The translations under genes and the position numbers were made by a program. A DNA stretch of 64,000 nucleotides, taken from positions 62,001-126,000 of the forward strand of contig JADKHC010000010.1 of assembly GCA_016721945.1 (NCBI GenBank), written 5' to 3'. A model generated the notes under the pieces. That model saw only the letters and a list, made by a program, of their open reading frames with translations, made no database searches and was not told the DNA's origin. Shown here piece after piece: positions 7,329 through 15,599 of the stretch; the stretch's first letter is position 1; each line of letters opens with the position of its first letter. Source of the DNA: Verrucomicrobiota bacterium (GTDB lineage: Bacteria > Verrucomicrobiota > Verrucomicrobiia > Opitutales > Opitutaceae).

Positions 7329-8662
7329 AACGCTTACTCGATCTGCGCGAACACGCTGCCGTGCTTTGGCAACTCCTCCGCTGGACGCTCCTCGTTGTTC
7401 CGGTGGGAATTTTGGCTGGGTCGGCCAGCGCGCTCTTTCTGTGGTCGCTCGACCGGGTGACGACGTTGCGTTTTCAACAAGGTTGGCTGCTGTTTTTGCT
7501 GCCGGTTGCGGGTGTCGTGGTCGGTTGGATTTACCACCGAGTCGGACAGTCTGCTGCCGGAGGAAATAATCTCATCATAGAACAAATCCACGTGCCGGGC
7601 GGCGGCGTCCCGCGACGCATGGCGCCACTCATTTTGGGCGCTACGCTGATCACGCATCTCTTCGGTGGTTCGGCCGGGCGCGAAGGCACAGCGGTCCAAA
7701 TGGGCGGAAGTCTCGCGAGCGCTTATGGGCGTCTGTGTCGGTTCGGTGAGGAGAACATGCGCGTGCTGCTCATGGCGGGCGTGGCGGCAGGGTTTGGTTC
7801 GGTTTTTGGCACGCCGCTTACCGGAGCGATTTTTGCGATGGAAGTGCTGGTCATCGGACGTATGCGTTACGACGCACTTATTCCTGTGCTCGTCGCAAGT
7901 GTGGTCGCCGACACCACCTGTTCGGCGTGGGGCATCGCTCACGCGCATTATCAGATAACTTTCGATGCCGCTTCGGGCGGATACCTGCATCTCGATGGCT
8001 GGCTGGTGGCTAAAGTCGTGCTGGCGGCGGTCGCCTTTGGGCTGGTGAGCCGGTTTTTTGCCGAACTCATTCATGCATTACAAAAAGGCTACGAGCGATT
8101 GATACCGATCGCCTGGTTGCGCCCGGCCCTCGGTGGCTTGCTGGTGATTGCGCTTGTTTACCTGGTCGGCACGCGTGACTACCTTGGCCTGAGCGTAAGT
8201 TCACCGGACCCCAAGGCCGTTACTTTGCTTTCAGTTTTTCAAGCAGGCGGTGCGACTCCTTGGAGCTGGTGGTGGAAATTATTGTTCACGGTGATCACGC
8301 TTGGCGCGGGGTTTAAGGGCGGCGAAGTCACGCCGTTGTTTTTCATCGGTGCGGCGCTCGGCAATACGCTCGCGGTGCTGCTCGGTGCGCCTGTGGACCT
8401 GTTCGCTGGTTTGGGTTTCATCGCGGTTTTTGCGGGTGCAGCCAATACGCCGCTGGCCTGCACGATCATGGGGATCGAACTTTTCGGTGCGCACTATGCG
8501 GTGTATTTTGCGCTTGCCTGTTTCGTCGCGTATTTTTTCAGCGGGCACTCGGGTATCTACCTTTCCCAACGGGTCGGCGTAGCCAAACGTAACGGAGCTG
8601 ATCTGCCGCCCGACATCTCGTTACGTGAAACTCGTGAACACGAACGGCGTACCAAGGAATAG
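7325..8662 (+). CDS. CLC-F type fluoride/proton antiporter (EriC-F)
   Basis: A 445-residue CLC-family membrane protein with about ten or more hydrophobic segments. The chloride-type GSGIP motif is replaced by GGNNL (79-83). The gating-glutamate motif is GREGT (118-122, Glu120) instead of GREGP. A third motif, GAGFKGGEVTP, lies at 327-337. From family knowledge, these substitutions mark the CLC-F branch, which exports fluoride in exchange for protons. The start at 7325 places the hydrophobic core right after a short basic N-terminus; a longer frame upstream would run through the riboswitch and is rejected. A CadD-type transporter follows after 45 bases and is probably co-transcribed. Confidence 0.9.
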   Translation: MKRLLDLREHAAVLWQLLRWTLLVVPVGILAGSASALFLWSLDRVTTLRFQQGWLLFLLPVAGVVVGWIYHRVGQSAAGGNNLIIEQIHVPGGGVPRRMAPLILGATLITHLFGGSAGREGTAVQMGGSLASAYGRLCRFGEENMRVLLMAGVAAGFGSVFGTPLTGAIFAMEVLVIGRMRYDALIPVLVASVVADTTCSAWGIAHAHYQITFDAASGGYLHLDGWLVAKVVLAAVAFGLVSRFFAELIHALQKGYERLIPIAWLRPALGGLLVIALVYLVGTRDYLGLSVSSPDPKAVTLLSVFQAGGATPWSWWWKLLFTVITLGAGFKGGEVTPLFFIGAALGNTLAVLLGAPVDLFAGLGFIAVFAGAANTPLACTIMGIELFGAHYAVYFALACFVAYFFSGHSGIYLSQRVGVAKRNGADLPPDISLRETREHERRTKE

Positions 8663-8707
8663 TGGCGAAGTCTTGCCGATGTCGTGAATTATCTTGGAAA
8701 TATCAGC

Positions 8708-9331
8708 ATGGATTCGCTGCCCGGCCTTCTCGGACTTGCCGTCGTGGTGTTCGTATCGACGAACTTCGACGACGTCTTTCTCTTGCTGGGCTTTTTTTCT
8801 GATCGTGCACTGCGAACAAAAACCATCGTATTGGGACAACTGCTCGGCATAGGTGCGCTCTATGCCGTGAGTATTGCGGGTGCGCTTGCGGCTTTGGTGA
8901 TTCCCCGGGCTTACGTTGGCCTGCTCGGGCTTTTGCCGGTGATCATTGGTGTGGTTAAGTTGGTTCAAGCATGGCGGGATAATAACAACCGGGCTGAATC
9001 TGTTGGGCCGAAAAAGGTGGCAGGCGTGCGCGGCTTGTTTTCCGTGGCGGCGGTGACGATTGCCAATGGCGGCGACAATATTGGGGTTTATACGCCGTTA
9101 TTCGCGACCAGCACGAAGGCCGAAATTGTTGTATACGGCGTAGTGTTCGGCCTGATGACGGGCGTGTTGTGCCTCGCTGCACGCTGGCTGGTGAATCATT
9201 GGGTGTTGGGCGCACCGATTCGGGCTTACGGCCCGCGAGTTTTCCCCCTCGTGCTGATCGCACTGGGCGTCTGGATACTCTACCGCACGGGCTCGATTGA
9301 ACTGATTAGGAGCTGGGTCACTCCGTCGTGA
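8708..9331 (+). CDS. CadD-family transporter
   Basis: A 207-residue inner-membrane protein with five to six hydrophobic segments. It has the two acidic repeats typical of the CadD cadmium-resistance branch of the LysE superfamily: STNFDDVFLLLGFF near residue 18 and ANGGDNIGVYTPLFA near 117. ATG 8708 follows GGAAA at a good distance; a GTG at 8684 is the alternative. The family is linked to cadmium or other cation efflux. Its place directly behind the fluoride exporter suggests it may share the riboswitch-controlled transcript, so a role in the fluoride response is possible but unproven. Confidence 0.82.
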   Translation: MDSLPGLLGLAVVVFVSTNFDDVFLLLGFFSDRALRTKTIVLGQLLGIGALYAVSIAGALAALVIPRAYVGLLGLLPVIIGVVKLVQAWRDNNNRAESVGPKKVAGVRGLFSVAAVTIANGGDNIGVYTPLFATSTKAEIVVYGVVFGLMTGVLCLAARWLVNHWVLGAPIRAYGPRVFPLVLIALGVWILYRTGSIELIRSWVTPS

Positions 9332-9350
9332 TCGCAGGAAGCGGTGTGCA

Positions 9351-9432
9351 GAGGGTGGAGACCGATGTCCTCATCGGGCTTTATCGAGGTCGCTACCGAA
9401 CCAGCCCGTTGGGGACAACGGGCTCCACCCTC
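9351..9432. repeat. palindromic intergenic repeat, type B, copy 1
   Basis: An 82-base element with perfect 10-base outer arms GAGGGTGGAG / CTCCACCCTC. Two hairpins lie inside: CCGAT / ATCGG at 9362-9377, and AGCCCGTT / AACGGGCT at 9403-9424, which overlaps the right arm by two bases. A second copy lies at 48081-48162; by hand count about 70 of 82 positions agree. It sits between two convergent genes. Confidence 0.9.
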
Positions 9433-9448
9433 AAGGCATCGTTACGGC

Positions 9449-9946
9449 TCAGTGCGCGCCGGGCTGCTTGCCGGCGAAGGCCTTTTTCAAGGCTTCGGCG
9501 ACGTTGGGCGGGACGAAATTTGAAACATCGCCGCCGTAGCGCGCGACTTGCTTGACGAGATTGGAGCTCGTGTAGCTGTACGACTCGTTCGGCATGACGA
9601 AGATGGTTTCGACCTCAGGTTTAAGGTGCCGGTTCATGAGCGCCATGTTGAACTCAAACTCGAAATCCGACAGTGCCCGCAGGCCGCGGATGATGGCGGT
9701 GGCTTTTTGGGCAATGGCGAAGTCGACGAGCAAGCCGTCGAAGCTGGTGAGCGAGACGTTGGGGAGTTCTGTGAGATTGGGCCGGAGAAGTTCTATCCGT
9801 TCGTTGACGGTGAAAAGTGGACCTTTGCCGGGGTTGTCGGCGATGGCGACGGTGACTCGGTCAAACAGACGCGCGGCGCGCGAAAGTACGTCGAGATGTC
9901 CGTAGGTTATCGGATCGAAGGTGCCAGGATAAATGCAATGGCTCAT
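9449..9946 (-). CDS. coaD: phosphopantetheine adenylyltransferase
   Basis: A 165-residue enzyme that adenylates 4'-phosphopantetheine to dephospho-CoA, the fourth step of coenzyme A synthesis. It has the nucleotidyltransferase signature YPGTFDPITYGH (6-17, with the T-x-G-H motif at 14-17) and the C-terminal ESYSYTSSNLVKQVARYGG block that closes the active site. The start at 9946 matches the family (MSHCIYPGTF); a longer upstream frame adds an unrelated leader. It is divergent from pgsA with a 131-base gap. Cytoplasmic, normally a homohexamer. Confidence 0.97.
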   Translation of the reverse strand: MSHCIYPGTFDPITYGHLDVLSRAARLFDRVTVAIADNPGKGPLFTVNERIELLRPNLTELPNVSLTSFDGLLVDFAIAQKATAIIRGLRALSDFEFEFNMALMNRHLKPEVETIFVMPNESYSYTSSNLVKQVARYGGDVSNFVPPNVAEALKKAFAGKQPGAH

Positions 9947-10077
9947 CAGAAAAGAAAGGATACTTGCTCGCGCTTGAAATCTCAGTCGTGATCGCGCGTT
10001 AGTTGAAGATTGCCAAAGATGATTCACAATTCGACTGACGAAGACGAGTAAGTTTTCACACTGACCGCCCAAGGCCC

Positions 10078-10695
10078 ATGAACCTGCCAAACCTGATCAC
10101 GCTCTCGCGAATTCCCACGATGTTCATCATCGTGGCGTTGATGTATTGTTCGTGGTGGGGCGCGGCGACGCTGGCGTTTTGGCTGTTTATCGCTTCGGCG
10201 ATCGGCGACTGGCTCGACGGTTATCTGGCGCGGAAACGTAACTTGGTTTCCGTGTTTGGAAAGTTTATGGATGCGCTAACCGACAAGGTTTTCGTGGTCG
10301 GCATCATGGTGGCGTTTGTCGAACGGCTGGCCGCACAGTATCCCAACGGTTATGGTTCGGTTATTTTTCTCGTGATGGTTTTGCTCACGCTTTGTCGCGA
10401 ATTTTTGATCAGTGGCATGCGCATGATCGCGGCGACTCAGGGTGTCGTGGTGGCGGCCGAACGTGGCGGAAAAATCAAAACCGTGATGCAGCTGATCGCG
10501 GTGGGATTTTTGCTCTTCGTGCCCGCGTTGGAAAATGACTGGGCGCGTTACCTGCCTTTTTCGATCACGGAATATGCCGGACTGCTCCATAAAACCGGGA
10601 TCGGTATTTTCATCGTCGCCACGGTGCTGACGGTGAGCTCGGGCGTGAGTTACGCTTCGAAGTACCGCCGGATGTTTGGCGATATCGCGAAATGA
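10078..10695 (+). CDS. pgsA: CDP-diacylglycerol-glycerol-3-phosphate 3-phosphatidyltransferase
   Basis: A 205-residue integral membrane enzyme that makes phosphatidylglycerol phosphate. The CDP-alcohol phosphotransferase signature is complete: D44, D47, G48, A51, R52, then G61, D65 and D69, with the expected spacing. Several membrane helices surround it. Its last codons overlap the start of pgpA (ATGA), so the two enzymes of phosphatidylglycerol synthesis are translationally coupled. Confidence 0.96.
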   Translation: MNLPNLITLSRIPTMFIIVALMYCSWWGAATLAFWLFIASAIGDWLDGYLARKRNLVSVFGKFMDALTDKVFVVGIMVAFVERLAAQYPNGYGSVIFLVMVLLTLCREFLISGMRMIAATQGVVVAAERGGKIKTVMQLIAVGFLLFVPALENDWARYLPFSITEYAGLLHKTGIGIFIVATVLTVSSGVSYASKYRRMFGDIAK

Positions 10696-11225
10696 GATTG
10701 CGCCAACCGATCTGGCCGAGGTTCTTGCCAACATCCGTGGTGATGTCGCTGTCGCATGTAGGACCGTTCGGTCGCATGCGCAAGGCACCAGGTACTTGGG
10801 GTTCTGTGGCTGGGCTCATTTACCAGCTGCTGATCTTTCACTACCAGTCACCACTTAGCGTGGTGCTTTTCAGCCTGATCGGCATCTGGTTCGCGATCGG
10901 CATTTGCGGCGAAGCTGAGTTTCGTCTCGGTAAACGCGACCCGGGCGAAGTGGTCCTCGATGAATTTGTGGTGATGCCGTTGTGCTTTATCGGCTGGTCG
11001 CACGTGGCCTCGGTATTGCCAGCGTGGGCGGCACCGTGGTCGGTCTACGTTGCGGCCTTCGCTCTCTTCCGGCTCTTCGACATCACGAAACCGCTGGGGA
11101 TTTCCAAACTTCAAGACCTAACCGGTGGTTGGGGTGTGGTGATGGATGATGTGGCGGCGGCTCTGGCCTCGTGCGCGGTGCTACACATTGCTGCTGCCGG
11201 GTGGTTATATTTTCACCACGGGTGA
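10692..11225 (+). CDS. pgpA: phosphatidylglycerophosphatase A
   Basis: A 177-residue membrane phosphatase that removes the phosphate from phosphatidylglycerol phosphate, completing the step begun by pgsA. Family motifs are GRMRKAPGTWGSVAG near 27-41, KRDPGEVVLDEF near 80 and a C-terminal FDITKP...GGWGVVMDD block. Four hydrophobic segments are visible. The start overlaps the pgsA stop by four bases. It is followed by a type E repeat at the convergent junction. Confidence 0.95.
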   Translation: MRLRQPIWPRFLPTSVVMSLSHVGPFGRMRKAPGTWGSVAGLIYQLLIFHYQSPLSVVLFSLIGIWFAIGICGEAEFRLGKRDPGEVVLDEFVVMPLCFIGWSHVASVLPAWAAPWSVYVAAFALFRLFDITKPLGISKLQDLTGGWGVVMDDVAAALASCAVLHIAAAGWLYFHHG

Positions 11226-11236
11226 GTTTTTCCTGA

Positions 11237-11310
11237 GGCGGAGCGCGTTATCCTTAATGCGCCGGTGCGAACCGAGACGGAGCGGCTGACTAAGGATCGT
11301 CAGCCCTGCC
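11237..11310. repeat. palindromic intergenic repeat, type E
   Basis: A 74-base element with a short terminal stem (GGCGG 11237-11241 with CTGCC 11306-11310, one wobble pair). Hairpin 1 is GCGCGTTA / TAATGCGC (11243-11262, one wobble). Hairpin 2 is GGCTGAC / GTCAGCC (11284-11305). It lies between the convergent pgpA and NusG-like genes. Confidence 0.75.
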
Positions 11311-11318
11311 TTTAAAGG

Positions 11319-11822
11319 TTATGGCAGCGCTTCGAGATCCTCGAGCGGGACTTTGACCAACAGGCCTTGTTGCAGGACGTCGACGCAGAGAACGATGCCG
11401 TTCGGGTTGGCTGGGTCGTCGATGATGCCTTCGAGGCCGCGGAGTGGGCCACCGATGATTTTTGCGCGAGCACCTTTCTTAACCAGCGGATGTAGGCTAA
11501 GCGTCAGGCCGGAATCGATCAGCGTCCGTACGTCCTGAAGTTGATGCAGGAAGCGGGCTTCGTCGTCGACCGGAATGGCGCGCGCGAGCAAGTCTTGCTG
11601 ATAAATGCGGGGCTTCAGCGCGGTCGGCACTTTGGCAAAAACGTAGCCAGGGAAAAGCGGTTTGGTGAAGCGCTTCGTTTCCTTCGCGTAGCGGCGCACG
11701 CTCGTGATCAGCGGCAGGTAGTGCTCGAAGTTTTCGGCACCCATGAGGGCGGCGAACTTCTTTTCGCAACGGGGTTTGGTGTGGCAGACGTGCCAGCACG
11801 CGTCTGGCGTAGACGTATTCAC
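11319..11822 (-). CDS. NusG-family transcription factor (specialised paralogue)
   Basis: A 167-residue NusG-type protein. The N-terminal NGN domain (about 8-105) begins WHVCHTKPRCEKKFAALM and contains LFPGYVFAKV. The C-terminal KOW segment (about 115-165) reads VKKGARAKIIGGPLRGLEGII. It starts with GTG at 11822. Housekeeping nusG usually sits beside secE and ribosomal genes. This one is isolated, which suggests a specialised paralogue (RfaH/UpxY/LoaP-like) that helps RNA polymerase through long operons. The glycan cluster 25 kb away is a possible target, but this is inference only. It is 21 bases downstream of... more exactly, it lies 3' of aroQ in the same orientation and may share its transcript. 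Confidence 0.9.
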   Translation of the reverse strand: MNTSTPDACWHVCHTKPRCEKKFAALMGAENFEHYLPLITSVRRYAKETKRFTKPLFPGYVFAKVPTALKPRIYQQDLLARAIPVDDEARFLHQLQDVRTLIDSGLTLSLHPLVKKGARAKIIGGPLRGLEGIIDDPANPNGIVLCVDVLQQGLLVKVPLEDLEALP

Positions 11823-11843
11823 AAGTCGGAGACGGATATGTGC

Positions 11844-12272
11844 TCAGCGTTTCAGCAGGAAACGCACAGCGGCGAAATAGCCCTCAAGGCCGAGGCCGGT
11901 GATCACCGCGATGCAGGCCGGCGCGGTGTAGGAGAGGTGGCGGAATTCTTCGCGTTTGTAGATGTTGGAAATGTGAACTTCGACGGCCGAGAGTTTGGAG
12001 CCGAGTAGGGCGTCACGTAGCGCGACACTGGTGTGGGTGAAGGCGCCGCCGTTGATCACGACGCCGTCGAACTTCGCGTCGGCGAGCGCGGCGATCTTGT
12101 CGATGAGGGCGCCTTCGTGGTTGGACTGAAAAAATTCCAGCTGGGCGGTGGTTCCGAATTCCGAGCGCATCTGGCTTTCGAGATCGGCCAGCGTGGTCGA
12201 ACCGTAGATCTCCGGCTCGCGTTTGCCGAGGCGGTCGAGATTTGGGCCGTTGAGAATGGCGATCTTTTTCAT
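11844..12272 (-). CDS. aroQ: type II 3-dehydroquinate dehydratase
   Basis: A 142-residue shikimate-pathway enzyme that dehydrates 3-dehydroquinate. Motifs are ILNGPNLDRLGKREPEIYG (7-25, catalytic Tyr), the FFQSNHEG loop, VINGGAFTHTSVALRDAL and EVHISN with the catalytic His. Length is normal for the dodecameric type II enzyme. It precedes the NusG-like gene on the same strand with a 21-base gap. A type F repeat separates it from the upstream Nif3-family gene. Confidence 0.97.
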   Translation of the reverse strand: MKKIAILNGPNLDRLGKREPEIYGSTTLADLESQMRSEFGTTAQLEFFQSNHEGALIDKIAALADAKFDGVVINGGAFTHTSVALRDALLGSKLSAVEVHISNIYKREEFRHLSYTAPACIAVITGLGLEGYFAAVRFLLKR

Positions 12273-12288
12273 GGGGAAGATAGTAATT

Positions 12289-12406
12289 AATCTGGAACTC
12301 TGGAACTCAGGAATCGGAAGAGGCCGAACAACTCAAGTTCTATTCGGAGGTGAAAGCCACCCAAGAAGGGATCAATGTTTTTTCCAGCGTTCCTGAGTTC
12401 CAGATT
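12289..12406. repeat. inverted intergenic repeat, type F
   Basis: A 118-base element. The right arm TTCCTGAGTTCCAGATT (12390-12406) is the perfect complement of AATCTGGAACTCAGGAA. The left arm at 12289-12313 carries the same sequence with the eight bases TGGAACTC duplicated. It lies between aroQ and the Nif3-family gene, directly 3' of the latter. Confidence 0.75.
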
Positions 12407-12426
12407 CAAATCTCCGGTTCTTGTTT

Positions 12427-13179
12427 TTATAACGGGTTCTCGGTGGCGATGAATTCCCAGGGGAGGCCGAACTTGGCGGAGAGTTCGGCGGCGAGCGCTT
12501 TCACGCCGTGAACCTCGGTCGCGTAGTGGCCGCACAAGTACAAGTTGAGTTTTTGCTCTTGGGCGAAGCTGAACCATTCTTCGCGGAGCTCACCGGTCAC
12601 GAGTGTGTCGACGCCTTCGCGCGGCAGCTCGGGTAACGCGCTGTTTCCACTGCCGCTGCAAAAGGCGACCGCAGCCGGGCGTTCGCTACCGAATTCGATG
12701 GCGATAACGCGTGGGTAGAGTTTTCCCAGGCGGGCTTTGAGTTCGGCGCGGGTTTCCTTGTGCTCGGCGATCCAGCCAATGGCTTCGCCGTCGCGTACGA
12801 GAAATGGCCGCGTGGGCGCGAGGCTGAGCTGGCGGGCGAGTAGGGCGTTGTTGCCGAGCTCGGGGTGCGCGTCGAGTGGGAGATGATTCGAGTAGAGCGC
12901 GCAGTTGGCCTGGATCAGGGTCGTCACGCGGTCGTAAGTAGGGCCGGTGATCGGACGTGGCATGTCCCAATACATGCCGTGATGCACGATGAGAAAATCG
13001 ATGCCGGCAGCCACGGCTTTTTGAAAGGGTGCGACGCCGCTGTCGACGGCTGCGCCGATTTTGGTCACGCGGCCGTTGTTGGCGATTTGAAGACCGTTGA
13101 AGGCGGCGGGCGCGTCTTTGAAAACGGTGCGGCGGGTACGTTGATCGCAGTAGTCGACGAGTTCTTGCAGCGTGGCCAT
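12427..13179 (-). CDS. Nif3-like dinuclear metal-centre protein
   Basis: A 250-residue Nif3/YbgI-family protein (labelled GTP cyclohydrolase 1 type 2 in some databases, though the true role is unsettled). Metal-binding features are the HHGMYWD block (near 65-72), SNHLPLDAHPELGNN near 100 and a C-terminal CGHYATEVHGVKAL segment. The start at 13179 (MATLQELVDY) fits the family; in-frame upstream codons would run into the preceding gene. The 43-base gap to the FecR-like gene upstream suggests a shared transcript. Confidence 0.92.
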   Translation of the reverse strand: MATLQELVDYCDQRTRRTVFKDAPAAFNGLQIANNGRVTKIGAAVDSGVAPFQKAVAAGIDFLIVHHGMYWDMPRPITGPTYDRVTTLIQANCALYSNHLPLDAHPELGNNALLARQLSLAPTRPFLVRDGEAIGWIAEHKETRAELKARLGKLYPRVIAIEFGSERPAAVAFCSGSGNSALPELPREGVDTLVTGELREEWFSFAQEQKLNLYLCGHYATEVHGVKALAAELSAKFGLPWEFIATENPL

Positions 13180-13222
13180 GGGTGACGGTGGCATCAGGAG
13201 CGAAGTTGGGTCAACCTCCGCG

Positions 13223-14149
13223 TCACGGCGTTTTGAGTGCACGGGCGTCGGTTGACGCGCTGTTAAACTCGTCGGCCAATCCTAGCTCCGCAGTAACGCG
13301 CAGGCGGAGGCGCACGCCGAGTTCGGAGCGCGCCCAGTCGGGTGGGAGATGCGAGAGGGCGAGCCAGGCGTCGCCGGTGCGCATGGGTTTTTTGGCGAGG
13401 GCGGCGGTGGCTTCGGCGATGAGTTCGGCGGGTGTCGTGGGAAGTTGGTTTTCCAGCTTGGCATCGGTTGTGGTGAGCAGGCGGGCGCCGGCAGCGATGA
13501 CGGACGCGTTGGCTTCGCGGATGAGAATTGCGTAGTTGCGATCGACGCCGAGTTGGCGGCGTTGCGGGGTTTCTAAGGTGGCCAGCGCGATAGGCGGACG
13601 CACGCCACGAGCGATGCGCGGTGGTACGAATTCATCTGCTGCGTCTGCCACGGCAATGTCGTAGGAAACGCCCTCGCGCGCAGTCCACGTGATGAGCGGG
13701 TTGAGATAACGGGTCATGTCGACCGGCGAGGTGATGACGACCGCGTTATCGGTGTGGGGTGGTTTGGTAATTGCGCCGAGGATCTCCGGCAGCGGCGAGA
13801 TGAGCGCTTCGGGCTCGCTGGGGAGTTTTTGTTGAAGAAAAAGACGGGCTGGCCCGGTGATGAGTTCGGCCGCGCCGCTGTCGGCATGGATGAGTTTGAG
13901 ACTCGCGCCCGCTGGAATCGTGAGACGTTCGCCGGAGCGCAAAGCGCGCGGCAGATCGAGGCGCGATGAAGGCCACCAGGCCGGTTTCATGCGGCTGTTG
14001 TTGTCGATGGGGACAAGATAGGCAGCGACCGGCGTGTGCTTCGTTTTGGCTCGGACGAGCGAGCGGCCTACCAACGCTCCTGCCACCACCAGGGCGATGG
14101 TCACGCCAAGCCAGATGATTGCGCGACGGGTCATAAGCGGTGATGACAT
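13223..14149 (-). CDS. FecR-like membrane-anchored protein
   Basis: A 308-residue protein with one N-terminal membrane helix (about 10-30) and a large extracytoplasmic part. Residues about 65-105 resemble a FecR/iron-dicitrate-sensor beta domain (LRSGERLTIPAGASLKLIHA, then AAELITGPARLFL). The remainder has no domain I recognise and contains an Ala-rich helical end. No sigma factor lies beside it, so it is not a standard FecI/FecR pair. It is divergent from the dCMP deaminase with a 125-base gap. Confidence 0.65.
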   Translation of the reverse strand: MSSPLMTRRAIIWLGVTIALVVAGALVGRSLVRAKTKHTPVAAYLVPIDNNSRMKPAWWPSSRLDLPRALRSGERLTIPAGASLKLIHADSGAAELITGPARLFLQQKLPSEPEALISPLPEILGAITKPPHTDNAVVITSPVDMTRYLNPLITWTAREGVSYDIAVADAADEFVPPRIARGVRPPIALATLETPQRRQLGVDRNYAILIREANASVIAAGARLLTTTDAKLENQLPTTPAELIAEATAALAKKPMRTGDAWLALSHLPPDWARSELGVRLRLRVTAELGLADEFNSASTDARALKTP

Positions 14150-14274
14150 GGGGCAGGGCGATTATTTCGAGAAAGATTAACCGGATCGTGAGGAGAAAAT
14201 TGGCCGGATCAGCAACCAAGCCAAAAGCTTTCTTCGATATCGCTTTTTTATGACGGTTTTTCAAGCTGCGGCCG

Positions 14275-14751
14275 ATGAATGTTGAGCCGGAATCATTGAT
14301 GGATCAGGTCGCCCACTTAGCCGAGACCATGGAAGCCCGTCCTTCCTGGGACGAATATTTCATGGCGACAGCCTTGTTGATGTCGACACGTTCGCCCTGC
14401 GAGCGGCTTCACGTGGGCTGCGTTTTGGTGAGCGGCGGCGACCGGAAAAACCGCATCGTGGCCGCGGGCTACAATGGTTTTCTTCCGGGCACGCCGCACG
14501 TCTCACGCTTGCGCGACGGCCACGAGCAAGCGACGGTTCATGCCGAACAAAACGCTATCGCCGACGCTGCCCGCCGTGGTATTTCGGTCGAAGGGTGTGT
14601 CGCGTATGTCACGCATTTCCCGTGCATCAATTGCGCGAAAATTCTCGCCTCTGCCGGTCTTGCCGAAATCCGTTACCGGCGTGATTATAACAACGACCCG
14701 CTCGTGACGCCGCTCTTGACCGACGCGGGCGTGAAGATTCTTCAACTTTGA
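14275..14751 (+). CDS. dCMP/cytidine deaminase family protein (ComEB-like)
   Basis: A 158-residue zinc-dependent deaminase that converts dCMP to dUMP for thymidylate synthesis. Zinc ligands and catalytic residues are seen in HAEQNA (His89, Glu91) and PCINC (Cys117, Cys120). The substrate region GYNGFLPG is intact. ATG 14275 is used; the domain proper begins at RPSWDEYFM near residue 22, so a start at 14299 is also possible. The yqgE gene follows after 24 bases. Confidence 0.93.
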   Translation: MNVEPESLMDQVAHLAETMEARPSWDEYFMATALLMSTRSPCERLHVGCVLVSGGDRKNRIVAAGYNGFLPGTPHVSRLRDGHEQATVHAEQNAIADAARRGISVEGCVAYVTHFPCINCAKILASAGLAEIRYRRDYNNDPLVTPLLTDAGVKILQL

Positions 14752-14775
14752 TTCGTCGCTGCTGTCCTTAATTAT

Positions 14776-15336
14776 ATGCGCGAACGCCATCACGCAGAAA
14801 ACAAAGCGCTCGCCGGCTCACTCCTGCTGGCGCACCCGTCGATGCGCGACGCGAACTTTCGCCGCGCCGTGATCCTGCTGTCGCAGCATGACGACAAAGG
14901 TGCGATGGGCGTCGTGCTGAATCGTCCGCTTAAGAAACGTCTCGGCCAGCTCAATGCTGAGTTTGCGCTCAGCCCGCTTTCTTCCGTTCCGCTTTATCAA
15001 GGCGGTCCCGTGCAGACGGAACAGTTATTACTTTGTGCGTGGAAATTTCACGCCGACCAGAGTGGTTTTCAGCTCATGTTTGGCGTCGATCCCGAGAAGG
15101 CGATCGAGCTCCAGTCGCAGGAAGGCATGCACCTGCGCGCGTTTCTTGGTTACGCCGGTTGGACGGGTGGCCAACTCGAAAACGAGCTCACTCATAACAC
15201 TTGGGTTGTCACTCCGCTGGTGCCTGAACTCATGAACGTGAAGGCCGATGATACGCTCTGGCGCACGATCCTTACGGGGCTCGATCACGACTGGAAACTG
15301 CTCGTGGACGAACCGGATGACCCTAGTTTGAACTAA
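14776..15336 (+). CDS. YqgE/AlgH family protein (UPF0301)
   Basis: A 186-residue soluble protein of the widespread AlgH/YqgE family. Hallmarks are the opening AGSLLLAHPSMRDANFRRAVILL, then GAMGVVLNRPL, the LYQGGPVQ turn and GYAGWTGGQLENEL. The molecular role is not established. Length is typical. It probably shares a transcript with the deaminase 24 bases upstream. Confidence 0.93.
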   Translation: MRERHHAENKALAGSLLLAHPSMRDANFRRAVILLSQHDDKGAMGVVLNRPLKKRLGQLNAEFALSPLSSVPLYQGGPVQTEQLLLCAWKFHADQSGFQLMFGVDPEKAIELQSQEGMHLRAFLGYAGWTGGQLENELTHNTWVVTPLVPELMNVKADDTLWRTILTGLDHDWKLLVDEPDDPSLN

Positions 15337-15413
15337 AGCGCCGAAAACCGCAGTGGTTATACCAATGACCCTATGCTTTTATACTAAAGTTGATCGTGGC
15401 TGGTCTGAATTTT

Positions 15414-15486
15414 ACAGAAGAAAACGAAGGTAACGAAGAGATCCAGGAAGAACCTGCAGGCCTTCGTTCTCTTTGTTATCTTCTGT
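15414..15486. repeat. inverted intergenic repeat, type G
   Basis: A 73-base element with imperfect 25-base arms (ACAGAAGAAAACGAAGGTAA... at the left and its near-complement at 15462-15486); 21 of 25 positions match. A central palindrome CCTGCAGG lies at 15453-15460. It sits 78 bases 3' of yqgE. Confidence 0.7.
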
Positions 15487-15599
15487 TCAAAGTCTGATAG
15501 CTTGGGGCTGTTGGTATTATCGACGGCTGGCCCGTGCTTTCTGAATTTCAAGTTAGGATCTTGACAGAGCCCCCGCCGGTCGGTGTTTTGGTCAACTTT

